This document shows, piece after piece, positions 27,033-40,394 of a stretch of DNA of 64,000 nucleotides (within the stretch, counting starts at the first letter, position 1; each line of letters opens with the position of its first letter). The notes under the pieces are model-generated. The model worked only from the letters and a program-made list of their open reading frames with translations, had not been told where the DNA came from and did no database searches. The DNA is from Loxodes magnus. Taxonomy: Eukaryota > Ciliophora > Karyorelictea > Loxodida > Loxodidae. The translations under genes and the position numbers were made by a program. The stretch spans positions 186,001 through 250,000 of the forward strand of contig CAMPDV010000137.1 in assembly GCA_946699065.1 (NCBI GenBank). The letters run 5' to 3'.

Positions 27033-30000
27033 ATGTCAAGCTAAGGAGACATCTAGCAAGCATTCCTTTAAATTTCGTTAACTTTGCTTGTGTTCCATGC
27101 TTTCATAGCAAGTTTAGGAGGATAAATATATCTATAAAAGCAAGGAGGAAGCTATCCTCCTAGCTTATTTCAACAAAACTTAATATTTGCTTTGCAATAA
27201 GTCTGAGAAGATTCGGAAATCTTAGTAATGAACGGAGAGCATTATATTTAAACGGGATCATCTGGAGCTGTCTAGACAGGAGTATGTCCCGATTAATTTG
27301 ATGAGAATTTTGTAACAGGTGCTGATGAAAATTACCCTTAATCATAATAAGAAATTACTTATAGGAATCCTTTAAGATATGCTGAAACATGGTCTTATAT
27401 CATAGGGAAAAAATACTATACAGAAGATAACGAAACCCTAGACAAATGCTCAAAAGAAAGAGGATAAAAATACAGCGAGCATGTTTATTATCCTTACGTC
27501 ACCAATTGGAAAATTACAATTCGCCCTCTATATTGCAGCGAAATAGAAGAAATAATGTAGAAAACTTAAACTTTAATTAAAAAGAAGGATTGTGTTAAGC
27601 AAGGTATTGAAAAGCCAATTTTCTACGTTTTAAATCCTTATATAGTCTTCGAAGTAAAGCATTACCTGACATTCTAAGATATTATTTTTAGCGGATTAAA
27701 GCTAATTCTATCTTCTTGCGATAATGAGCATTGCTCATATTGCAAAACAGGAAATGAAGCAAGCACATAGCAGTCTTCAAATTGCTAATATTATGACTAA
27801 AAGGAATGTGCTGAAGGGTGCAAAGAAAAGTGGCTTGGAGATGGAATATGTGATGAAGAATGCTTGAATTTTGCATGCGATTATGATAAGTATGACTGCT
27901 GCTAGTGCGATAATATAGTCCCTGAAAATTGTGATATAAAATGCTTTAATTTAGAATGTGGATATAACAACTTTTCTTGTTGTTAAAATTGCAGCTACAA
28001 TTTAATTACTAACTACATATGTGACCCAGAATGCAACACAGAAAAATGTAAATATGATGATGGAAAATGCAGTAATCCTAACGATTAAAACAATAACGAA
28101 GAAAACAACAATTAATAAAATGGGACTTCTAATAATGAGACTTCTAGTAGTGAGACTTCTTATAATGAGACTTCTAGTAGTGAGACTTCTTATAATGAGA
28201 CTTCTAGTAGTGAAACTTAATAAAATACGTCTTAATAAAATGGGAATAACTAAAATGGGAATTAATAAAATATCCCTAGCAAAGTTATTTTATTAAGATA
28301 GAGGCTTCTATATATGAATTTTAAAAGGGGTTAGGATTTAATTTATGATAATGCTGATAAAGAAAATTAGAACTGATAGTCATTTTTAAACTTTATCAAC
28401 AATTACTGTGCTTAATGATGCAATTCCTAAGCTTTATAGAATAAAACGTGTGATTTTCAGTGTTACTTATTATAATGCTAAAACTAGAATAATAATTGTT
28501 AGGATTGCCTTAGAAGTGAATGCTAAATTGATAAGTTAGGAAATAATTAGTGTGACTTAGAATGCAACAATCATTTTTGTGATTACGATTAAGGAGATTG
28601 CTAAAGACTACTATAATAGAATGACTATAACAATTACTACTATTCAAGCAATGATTATTACGATTCTAATAGTTATTATAATGGAGCTAGTAATGATTAC
28701 TATAATAATGATTATTATGGTAATAACGATAAAGGACCTAGTCCAGGATAAAGTGCTGTTTATGACTGTGATATTTACAATATGATAAACAACAGTATAT
28801 GCAACTATGAGTGCGTTAGATATTGGGATTCATATTACGCTTCATAAGAAATTATCTGAGATTGTCAGTTATGCTTCAATTAAACTGAATGTAAAGTAAG
28901 CGAAAATAGTTTGGGAGATGGAAAGTGCGATATTAAATGTTACTATACAGAGTGTGATAATGATGGTAATGATTGTATTTAACAATGTATGAATAGCTTG
29001 GCTTCATTTTATAGTAATATAGAGTATTGAAAGGAACAAACTTTATAGTTATAAAGTTGCACAACTGAAAAAAACGAAAATTCGAAATGTAATTTTGAAT
29101 GTAATACTTAAGAATGCAATTATGATGGAGGAGTATGCACAAAGAAATGTGAATAAAAAGGATGTAGTTATAATAATTTCAATAATCATAAGTGTGACTT
29201 GGAATGTGTTTGGTTAGAATGTTTCGAAGAAGCGAATGATTGCCAAAGTTGCCTTGAGAATGGTTGCTTATGACACAATATTGGTGATGGCATTTGTCAA
29301 CTTTAATGCTATCATGAAGACTGTTTTTTTGACAAAGGAGATTGCGATTAATGCCTAAAAACTGATTGTAAAATTGAAAATTTAGCAAATGGAAGATGTG
29401 ACTTAGATTGCTACAGTTCATAATGCCACAATGATGGAAATGACTGTGATGAATGCATAAGTCAAGGATGTGATTTAAAATACTTAAAGGATAATCAGTG
29501 TACTCCATCTTGCTGATATTCAGTTTGTAATTGAGATAATCAATAATGCAATTAGTGTAGTACAAAATGTACTTAAGATTCTTACTTTTTAAATTAAGTA
29601 TGCAATGCAGAATGCCTAAGTAAAGAATGTGCTTTCGATAATGGAATGTGTGATCATTGCATTTCAGAAACTAAATGCACAAAGTAGATGCTTTTAAATT
29701 CCTATTGTGATTATGATTAATGCAATAATTAGCTATGTAATTATGATTCAGGAACTTGCTAGTAATGCTAAAATTTAGGTTGCTAGATATCATTATTATA
29801 AAATAATGAGTGTGATAAAGTTTGCTTTGCAGAAGTTTGTAATTGAGATTATGGAAAATGTGATGCGTGCAAATCTACAGGATGCTAAATTTTCTGATTA
29901 GGAGATGGTGAATGTGATTCGGAATGCAATAATGAAATATGCAAATATGATTAATATGATTGTATCCCTCCAAGTTAATAAAGCTGTTATGATTCTGGTT

Positions 30001-33000
30001 GCCCTAAGCCATGGACTTAGTTAGGAAATAGTATTTGCGATGTATAATGTAATACATAATAATGTGAAAACGATAAAGGAGATTGTGATAAAACTGAATT
30101 GTGAAGATTAGAGTGCGTAGAGAAAACAAGCTGTTAAGAAGTAAAATATCTTGGGGATGGAACTTGTGATGATTTTTGCTATAATGAAATTTGCCATTAT
30201 GATGATGGAGATTGTGATTATTTAAGTAATATTACCAAATGCTAACGCTTTACATCATGTTCTGATCCAACCTTCATGCTAGAAAATGGATAATGCGATT
30301 TAGACTGTAATAATAAAGATTGCAAATATGATAATGGTGATTGCAAATAGCTATGCTAAATATAATACGGTTGTACTTCTGAATTACTAAATAACAATGA
30401 ATGCGATGCAGTATGTGATAATGAAGAATGTGCAAATGATTTCAATATGTGCAAATGTACTAATAATGAAGAATAAGAAGAAAAATGCTCAAAATGTTGC
30501 ACAGATTCCAAGAAAGCTTCAAGTATCTGCGATTTAGAATGTGATTTAGAATCATGTGAATATGAAAATAATTGAAGATGCTTTATCGAAGATAGAGAAG
30601 CAATAAATTTTGGCTGCTCAAATGCTTAAGGAAGATCACTATTTGTAATTGGAGATTCTGACGATTATTATCACATGTCAATTAGTAGAGATCCTGAAGG
30701 CAAAGTCAGCTTCGAAAGATAATAATTTTGTACATAGTATAAAAATGCAGGTCCTAATTATTAGTATTCTTCAGAAAACGAATACATGATTATAGGAGGC
30801 AAGTAACCTTAGCCAGCATTTTTAAATTTAATAAACGTAACATTTGAGCACTTCAATAATTAGTGGTTCTCACTTATTAGGTTTGATCACCTATGTGCAA
30901 ATTCGTAGATTTATCTTGAAAACGTAGCTTTTAAGGATATATCTACAAGAAGTGCAATAATATCTTCATATCTTAGATGAGTCGAAGTTTAAGATGGTGT
31001 AGGAAGTACTTCAGTTTGCCACTGGAAAGGGCATCCAGTATATGGAAATATAAAGATGAAGAATATTATTGTATAAGATATAAATACGAGACCTGAATAA
31101 TTAAATGGAATATTTTTAGACGCATATTGTCTAAAGTAGGTATAAATATCAAATCTTACTGCATAGAATATTTTTAGCTAAAATAGCTATGGATCTCTAA
31201 GAATTGAAAATGTGCAGGATTTCACGATTTCAAATTCAAAATTTGAAAAAAACATGGCAATCAATGGTAATGGGGCAGCTATATATATAAAAAATCCAGT
31301 CTTAGAGTTTAAAAACTTTTCACTGGAAAATCCAGGTCTTTAGTATAGTACTTCAAAAGGAATGTGACTAAATAAGCAAACTGGCAAAGCTTAAAATGAA
31401 TTTTTCTTGAGTTGAAACAATCCAAAATACTACTAAATTATCAATTCTCTATTCCAATATAACTCTGCTAAGCATAATGGAAATGCTATTTCTATTATCT
31501 CAAACAACTTAATTTCTGCTTTCATTTAAGTAAGAAATTGCCTTTTTACTAAAAATATTGGATCCAGCTTAACTGGAGGAGGAGCAATTTATCTTGATAA
31601 CACAGCCACTAATTATTAGAAATTACCCTCAGACTTAGGGGTTTTAATTTAGTAAAATGATTTTATTCAAAACTTTGCTGGAAGTGATGGGTTTGCTATT
31701 TTAGCTAGGAATATTTATAAAATCTTTATAGATAAAAACAGTTTTATAAGCAACACTTAGCATTCTAACAGACTTAACTATATATGAACTACCTTAAATA
31801 ATTCTTGGATCTATTTCCAAAAGCAAAATGACTTGCTATATCTAGAAGACGGGTAAGGGCAAGCTACAGTTTCCTTATAGTTTTGCTTAACTATTCAAGT
31901 ATCTAATAACTTATTTTAGCTTAATGAAGCTATTTAGAAATCAAGCAGTTTATATATTTAGGAGCCATCAAAAGTTTGTAACTTAACTAGCAATATTTTT
32001 TATAGAAACAGTTGCCAATCTATGAAAGGATCTGCTGGAATTACAATAGAGGATGGAAGAGGAAACATGTCATAGATCTTAATTTCCTCTTCAACTTTTA
32101 CTGAAAATTACTTAATAAGTTCAAAGGGATTAGGAGCAGCTATTTATTTCGACGCTAAAGGATAGAACAGATAAGTTTACATAGCAGACTGTGTTTTTAA
32201 GAAAAATATGGCTTAAAGAGATGGAGGAGCAATAGGAGTAAAAGTTTCATTTTTATCAATAAAAAATAGTTTATTTGAAGAAAACAGAGCTGGAGGAAGG
32301 GGAGTAGCAATATATTTCTACTATTTTAGAGAATCCTAAAATAGCAATTAAGGAGGCTTATTTATCAACTCTAGTATTTTCATATCAAATAAAGAATAAG
32401 AGTATGGGGTACAAGGAGGAGCTATTTACGTAGATGGAGATCCTTATGTAGAAACTATAATTTAAGTTTAAAAGTGCTGATTCGAAGATAACATAGTTAC
32501 TGAAGGGGGAGCTATATATATAGGCTAATTATCTTTAAAAAGCAGCTTTATTTATAACTGCACATTCAAATAAAATAAAGCTTAGTTCTAGGGAGGAGCG
32601 TTAAATCTTAACTATGTGATAGGATTATTTTAAATAGACGAATGCTACTTCGTTAGTAACGAAGCTGTTAGCAAAGGCTCTTCAATTTTGAATTCAATAG
32701 GATCTTCATTTCCTGTAAATGACTTAGATACCAAAAAAACTCTCTTAACTATATCAAAAAGCTCATTTCTAAATCATGAGAGGGGTTCTGCAATTTACGA
32801 CTAAACCAAAGAAATAAAAGTAACTACACAGTTTAAGATGCTAGACTTTACAAGCAACCTAATTCATTGTGTTAATCTAAAAGAAGCGATACTTTATGAT
32901 TGAAAGTCATTATGGTTCTAAAATTAGGATACAGTAATCTAATCTTAGAACTCCCTAATATTCATTTAGTAATCTCAGTTCAAAAATAATGAAGCTTATG

Positions 33001-36000
33001 AAGGGGCTTGCTTCAATTTGAAAAACTCAATAATTAGTGCTAATGGAACCCTTTTCACTGAAAATAATGCTTAAAATCTAGGCGGCGTGCTATTTGCTTA
33101 AGAAAATTCTGAAATTTAATTTTTAAGAACTAATTTTAGCAAAAATAAAGCTAAAGAAGGGTCAGCTATCTATATGCTCAAATCAGAAGACAGAAGTTAT
33201 ATACAAGATTCGGTTTTTACTTTAAACCAGGCTTCATTCCGCTCTTTATTATCACTACAATACTCAAATATTTAAATTTAATCTTGCACATTTTAAAACA
33301 ACTCGGCTAATGACGAAACATCGGGAATACTGGCAATTTATTCAGATGTTAATGTATCCTCAAGCACTTTTAAAAACATGATAGGAGTACAAGGAACAGC
33401 TATTTATATATAAAGCAGATCTACTGTAAATATCAAAGATTCCATTTTTACTTACTTATAAAGTCTAACTTCGGGAGCTGCAATCGAATCTTACGAAAGT
33501 TCTGTTTAAATAACTAATTGCAGCTACTAGTATTTATAAGCTTAATATAGTGCAGCAATTAGAGCTTTGAAGTCTACAGTAACTATTTAATAGGCTATTT
33601 TTAATAATATCAAAACACTTGAAAATCCTTCAGCAATCTACGTGTAAGATGGCTAATTAAATATGGTTAACATATAAATTAACTAGACAAAGGAAGGGTG
33701 TATAAGTGTAGAAAATTCCCCTGTATATATTGAAAGGTTAGCATGCAATAATAGTTAGGACTAATCTGTAGGTTCATGCTTAAACATTCGAGAAGCTAGT
33801 TCATTAATTCTTAAAAAATTAGATTTATAAAATTCTTAGTCATATAAGGGCTTTGGAGGATGTCTTTATATAGGCGGAGCAAACAAATTAGCTTAAAAAT
33901 AGAGGTACTTCATTGACAGTTCTAACTTTTAAAACTGTAGTGCAGTATCAGGTGGTGCTTTGTATATCAATCTTTATAATCTTACTCTTAAGAATTCAAA
34001 ATTTTAAAGTAATATAGCATTTGGAAACTAAGCCTTTTAAGGGAATAATAAATAGCGCTTCCTATAGGATAAAGAAACTGGAAGAGGAGGAGCTATCTTT
34101 TTTGGATGCTCAGAGAAACCTTGCGATTTTCAACTAGAAGAAGTTTAATTTGAGAAAAATAAAGCTTATTAAGCAGGAGGAAGTTTTTACTACACTGAAA
34201 ATGAACCTAAGTAAAGTAAAATATCTTTTAAAGATAATATTGCGAGATATGGTTCAAATTTGGCTTCATATCCTATAGGATTAGTTTTACTTCCTAATAA
34301 CTAAACTTAAAGTATAAATACAAAGTACTTTAACTATAGCTTTGTATAGAAGCAAAATAAGCTTATTAAAGCCTAATTTGTCTGAAGAAGCTTATTATAA
34401 GATAATATTGATCCTTTGCCTCCTTTTGAAGAAAAAGAAAAATATATGGATTTAGCTCCTGGGTAGTTTTTCAACAATTACTGGTATGTAGGATTAATCG
34501 ATAAATTTGGCCAGATCTTAATCCTTGATTAAACAAGTACAGCCACGCTAAAAGTTTCTGAAAGTAATAGTTAGAATGAAGCTTCTGTTTCTGGAAAAAT
34601 AGAAGTAAAGGCAATTAGAGGAATTTTCACTTTTACAGATTTTATAGTCGAAGGAACTCCAGGCTCAGAGGTCATTTTGCAAATTTTTTGCTCTAATATA
34701 GATTCAACTTAAGTTAATGAGGAGTTAAGCTATGCAGGCTAAATTTTGGATTTTTCTGTGAAGCTTAGAAAATGCATTTATGGTGAAAAATAGACTAAAA
34801 ATTCATGCTTGATATGTGGATCTAAAAAAGACTAAAGCGGAAGAACTAATTAATATTCCTTCGAAGCAGGGGCTATTGAATGTGACAAATGCGAAGAAAA
34901 TACTTATTGCTATGGAATGGCACAAGTATATCCTCAAGAATATTATTGAAGACCATAATGAAATTCAACCTAAATTTTAGAATGCTGAAATCCAGACGCA
35001 TGCCTAGGCAGCGAACTATAAAAAGACCCGTTAGGGGAGTGTTGGGAAGATCAGGGTTATTACGAAAAATTATGCTCATAATGCAAAGATGGCTATGCAA
35101 ACGTTGGGAATAATAAATGCTCCTTATGTCCAGATTAATAAATGAATGCTTTAAGATTGTGGGGAAATTTAGTGATAATAATAGCCTTCAATGCCTTTAT
35201 AGTTAAGTCAGCTATTTAATCAGCAGAATAGCCGTCAGAAATTCATAGTGTCTACTTAAAAATATTTACTAATTACTTGCAAATAATAACATTAATTTAG
35301 ACTTTTAGACTTTCATGGCCTGAAGCTATCATGAACATATTTAAACCTGCTCACACAGCTGAAAAGGTTCCTTAGTAGTTCATGTCCTTTGACTGCTATG
35401 TAAAAGATAATTTAGAGATAGAGCCTTATTATTTCAAGCTACTCTTGTACTCAGTTTTACCTCCTATTTGTGTAGGAAGTAGTGTTGCTTTCTTTATTAT
35501 TCTGGGAATCTTTAAAGGAAGAGTAAAAAAGTATCTTTTTTCCTATAATATGACTTCAATAGTAGTGTTGCTATTTCTATTCCATCCTGATATTGTAGCA
35601 ATCACTACCTCAGCTTTTTCCTGCATTCAGCTAGAAGATGAACTATATTTAATTATGGACATGAAAATTAAGTGCTATGAAAGAGAGCACTTATATTACG
35701 CTCTTTTGATAGCTCTTCCTGCTATTATTTTATGAGCTATAGGAATTCCACTCTTTGCAATCTTTTTGCTATATAAGCACAATAAAAAGCAGAGCTTATA
35801 CAAAACTGAAACAATGAAGAAGCTTGGATTCCTATATTTAGGGTATAAGCCTAAGACCTATTATTGAGAAATGGTAATCACTTACAGGAAAATTGCTATC
35901 ATCTTCATCTCAGTTTTTATGGTTTAACTCCAGACTTCAACTTAAGCTCTTGCAGCTCTGTTTGTAATGGGTGTCTCGTTTATATCTCATTGAACTTATT

Positions 36001-37253
36001 AACCCTATGATCCAAGTGAACTAGATGAATGCGAATTTAAATCTATCCTATGTGCTGGAATTACTCTTTACTGCGGACTTTATTATCTAACTGAAAGTCT
36101 AAACGAGCTCTTTAGCTGGGTATTTTTTGCCTTAATTATAGCAGTTAACTCTTACTTTCTGAGATACTGAGTATTTAAGTACTTGATTTCCTTAAAATCG
36201 TATATAGAAAATATGAATCTTGAAGAGAAACTAAGGAATATCTGGAGCATCATAAAACGTAAGAAATATTAAGAAGACATTAAGCTTCCAGAAGAAAGCA
36301 TTAATGTCCTGATAGAGATTAATCTTAAGAAGTTTACAGCCAAGAGTTACCCTTAATTTATGCTATAAGTAGAACAAATAATTCATAGAAGGTTATAAAA
36401 GAAAGGCAAAGTATACAACCAACTCTAGTAAGAAGAAAAAGAATTTATCATTAAAGACTTAGCTGATAAATATAAAATCGATCCTATTGAAATAAGATCA
36501 TTCTTAGTATTCTAGCAAGAAAACGCACCTTTCTAGTAAGAGATTACTATCGGAAGTGGAGAAATAAAAGAAACTTAGTCTCCTATTTCTAGTTAAGAAT
36601 AAAAATAGAATTAAGACTAAAAATAAAATGAATCAGACAAAATGTAGACGCCTCGTTCTAATAGAATCATATAACGTTTCTAGAATTTTGGGGATTATGA
36701 AGATAATGAATTTCAAGAGAACAGTCAATTATTATCAGGAGACAAGAATTAAGTGAATGATAGTTCTGAAACAGTACAATCAAATACCTTATGTATCAAA
36801 AATATGTTTTAGAATAAATAACAAATTTCTAAAAATCAGTAAGATTAATGCTATGCCAGCAATTACTCTATAATTTAAAGCAATTAGCCAGAATTAAATA
36901 GCAATTGCTAGATTTCTTCTGATAAAAACTAAAATAAAAATGAAATGTAATAAGATAAATCATAGAAGGAAATCAAAAATTCATTAAGATTCATCCAGTT
37001 TAGAGAGAGTATAAAAGGGGAGAAAGATAGTATTTACTAGAGTATGAATTTAAAGTAATTAACTAATATAGTTATAACTACCAGGATTTAAGCAACAATA
37101 AGGAGGAAACAAGTGAAAAAAAGAGTTTATAAAATGATCTCTAAAGCTAATAATCTTAACCTACAGAAGAGTAGGAATCATTTTCCTTTGACCAAAAGAA
37201 CACAATCATTTAATAGTCGTGTAAATTTTTAATTTAGGAAATAAAAATTTTGA
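27033..37253 (+). CDS. giant LNR / beta-helix multi-pass surface receptor, copy A
   Basis: One uninterrupted frame of about 3406 codons with UAR as Gln and UGA as Trp. It begins at ATG 27033, which gives a signal-peptide-like hydrophobic N-terminus. Order of parts: a conserved N-terminal domain (EILVMNGEHY); about 19 Lin-12/Notch-type modules at residues about 270-1180 (LGDGICDEEC, GDGICQLQC, LGDGTCDDFC, each ending C.YD.GDC-like); a Ser/Thr/Glu- and Tyr/Asn-rich insert at about 350-590; a parallel beta-helix at about 1240-2430 with GGAIY, GGAIF and GSAIY turns; a Cys-rich stalk at about 2575-2695; about nine membrane helices at about 2700-3045 (FHPDIVAITTSAFSC between helices); and a Gln/Asn-rich charged tail. 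LNR modules bind Ca2+ in Notch; beta-helices are adhesive or ligand-binding. The stop is TGA 37251, or possibly 37308. Copy B at 47,080 matches end to end. Role as a sensor, adhesin or channel is inference. Confidence 0.87.
28141..28215 (+). repeat. 30-bp in-frame tandem repeat (NETSSSETSY units)
   Basis: Two and a half near-perfect 30-nt units within copy A encode repeats of NETSSSETSY, each with an N-glycosylation sequon (NET). At the same place copy B has a long Tyr/Asn/Gly-rich tract instead, so this linker between LNR modules evolves by repeat expansion. Confidence 0.85.
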
Positions 37254-40200
37254 TTAAGTCAATAATAGCAGAAGGGATAGAAGTAATGTGAAGAAAGCTA
37301 AATGATTTGAATGAACTCTTCTACATAGCCTAACCTTAAATATTCCATAGCTTAAATCTTAATTTCTCAATTAAAAAGTCATATATAGTTACTATCTAAC
37401 TATTTAAATACTTTTATTAGCATTTCTTTAAAATATCTAGCTGCTTAACTCATAAATCTAGAAATAGCTGCTATATAAAATCCAATTTAATATAGTTAGA
37501 CGTATTATTACATATTAGCTTTAAAGGAAATAAAGAGATAATTGAATCACTAAGTATGTAGATCTTAAAGCTATAAATAAATATAGTTAAATTAAATAAA
37601 GAAGAGCTAAGCTAAAGAATAACTCTTATATAAGTATTACCATTTGGCATATAACTATTCAAATTAATGATTAACTATACTTAGTTAAACTTAAACTAGC
37701 TTAAAGAAATATTAATAATAGCTTCTATTAAATATTGCTTAAAAGAAAGCTAATTTAGAAAGCTATATAATAGGTATCTTGTCACTCTCTTATATCATTA
37801 ATTGAAATAATTTGTAATATCTTTTACTAAGAAATTTAAGCAAGTACCTTTAATTATATAATTCGAAGCAAATAGCAGATAAAATAAACAATCCTCAAGC
37901 TTTGGTTATATGAAAACAAGCAGGAGAAAGTTAAAATGAATATTGGTCACTTAAATTCTTATTATTTAAGTTTACCTTTCACTAAAATTAAGTACTAAAT
38001 GAAGTTAAATATTGGTTTTGGTTTTACTTTTGTATAAATAATTAACTCCTAGAAAAGTGTCTCAAGTTCACTAATTTTCTAATTTACTTAAGAAAAGAAA
38101 ATAACTAATTATGGAATATCTAAATAAGTAGAGAAGCTATAAACACTTTCTAATATTTCAGCTTTAAATTCCATTGCTAATTTAAATATTTAAGATAATA
38201 AAGGTTCTAGTTTATTCTTCATTAGCTCTTTAATTTAATTTTATATCAATAAAACTCTCAGTTTTATCCTTTATTTATCCTCTAATTTTCTAGTTAGTTT
38301 CTTCAATTTTTTTAATATTTTTGTTCAATTAATGAGTTTAAGGTCTTAAAGATGATAAAGAAGCTTCTTACTAGTAAAAAATTCTTTAGCACATTTATCA
38401 AAAAAAGATATAAATTTGGCATGCTTTTTATAAAATAACCTAAAATTGCTAGCTTGGATATTTCCATTAATATGAGCAATATATTTTAAACTAATGAGGC
38501 TAAATTTATTTCTCTGTTTACTATATTCAGCAAACTTCTTGATAAGAGTAAATATTCCCTTTTATTATTTAGATAGCAATACCATCTTTTATAAATAACT
38601 TAGAAGTTAAAGAGATTATCTCTACATTTGCTCCCTAATATAAATTGAAAGCCTTTATTCTTTTTTCTATTCAAAAGGAAGCTTTAGATAAATATTCAGC
38701 CTTAATCTATTATAATACTAACTGGCTTTAGAACTTCTATTATCTTTTAAAGCTTATGAAGCTCTATGTTTATCATTGCTCCTTTTAGTAAAAATAATAA
38801 GAGAAGATAAAAGAGAGTTAAGCCATTCTTTAGCTAGTTTTAGTTAATGAGTTCTTTAGTTTAGAGTGTATAGAATACTTACTATAACTGTAATTTAAGA
38901 ATAAGACTTATTAACTAGTCTTTAGAAATTTCTCTTTTATTGTACTTCTAGAATTTGATGGATAATTATTATACATGATAGCTCAATTTATTATAGCTTT
39001 ACTTTTATATCTATAACTTTGTTAAAAACTTTATAAGTTTAATTAAGCTTAAAGACCTTAAGTTAGAAGCTTCCCAGAAAGGCCAATAAGAGTTAATGTT
39101 TATAAGAACTAAGCTATTAGATGATAATCAAACTCACTGTAACAACAAAGTAAGTTGCGCTGACTAATAGATCACATTATCATCCTAGCTTTAGCACTAT
39201 CAATACCTCTTATTATTTTTAGTTTTAATATATCCTATCTTTAAAGATCTGCTTTCATAGACAATCATATGGATGAAGCATTATAAGCATTAATATAGAT
39301 CAGTTTAATCATTTTATATACTTAATATAATCATAATTATATCTAAAATCTTTCCTGTTGGTAGCTAATTATCTAGATAATCATTTCTGACTTAAACTAA
39401 TAGCCACTGCATATCTCTAATTAATAACAGTCTTTACAATTTTATTAACCTTAGTAGTATTTATGTGGCCACTAAGTAATTTTATTATCCTAACATCACA
39501 AAGATAAATAAAGCTTTGCTAGTAAATTTAATTATTTTCCCTCATTGAGATTTAAGCCTAATAATAATATAAAAGGTATAAGTTTAGGTTATAAGACTAG
39601 GCTTATTAGATTAGATAAGTTTCCTTTTTATTAATTTAGACTCAGTTTAAGTAGCTTTCCTTTCAGTGCTTTATGGATTTTCTTTAGCCTTATATATAAA
39701 TAAATTATCGCTCCCTTCATTTCATTACACTCAAATAGATAAAAATTGAAGGTTCATTTAGTTATAGTGAGGATTATCTATATAGTATATAATAACTGGG
39801 TGGGAGGATTATACAATTAATTGAAAGAAGTTTAAAAATACAATTTAAAAGGTAAGGAGAAGGTATATTGGAAAGGATAAAGTAGCTATATAATCTAAAG
39901 CACTATAAGTATAAATATTGGCTAGCATCTATTTACTTATATCAGCAGATTCTTTTATAGAAAGATCAGTTTAATACACAAATATGCTTTTAGTAGTAAC
40001 TAAATGTTTAAGGAAATAGTCAAAATAAACAATACCAGACAAATAATTTATAGCAGCAATCAAATATAGCAATGGGATTAAATTTCCTCTATTTATGGTA
40101 ATTTTTATAACATGATATAACTCCCATTTAGCTACTTAAAAAGCAATAACTTTCCAGCTTTAAAGTTATAGAATATTACATAAGCCAATCCTGGAAAATA

Positions 40201-40394
40201 AGTAAGGGACTTGAATAAAAAATTCTAATCAACACTTTTCATATTAATCAAAGAAATAAAATTGAGTATCTGCTTATACTTTAAAGAGTTTGCTTAGAAT
40301 TTTAGTATTTCAATTAATAAACTAAGGATTGCCTCATTTTATATTCTGTTTAGATTTATTTAAAATTCTAGGATCAACTTATCTATACAATAAA
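37254..40394. other. ~3.1-kb spacer without a supported gene
   Basis: AT-rich DNA with weak phase bias on either strand and many short words built on AGCT, TAGCT and AAGCTT. I found no domain, signal peptide or conserved motif here. Because all codons can be sense in this code, absence of a gene cannot be proved by stops. The promoter of the histidine kinase must lie near the right end, but no element is recognisable. Confidence 0.45.

Noticed and set aside
28021..28785. Open frames of about 70-90 codons rich in Met, Ile, Leu and Val on the plus strand
   Set aside because: They are the wrong phase of the Ser/Thr/Glu and Tyr/Asn tracts of receptor copy A; the true phase carries the Cys modules on both sides.
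30760..34320. Bacterial Pmp/autotransporter origin of the GGAI beta-helix
   Set aside because: There is no autotransporter barrel; the helix is in frame with LNR modules and membrane helices and uses the ciliate code throughout. GGAI turns are common to beta-helix proteins.
34873..35113. Overlapping open frames on both strands near the receptor A stalk
   Set aside because: They overlap the conserved Cys-rich stalk (CEENTYCYGMAQ) in other phases and have no counterpart beyond the paralogous DNA.
27033..37253. Standard genetic code with many short genes or pseudogenes
   Set aside because: Standard stops would fragment a single domain series into dozens of pieces. TAA/TAG sit at Gln-type positions and TGA at Trp-type positions, and the copy B paralogue keeps the same frame.
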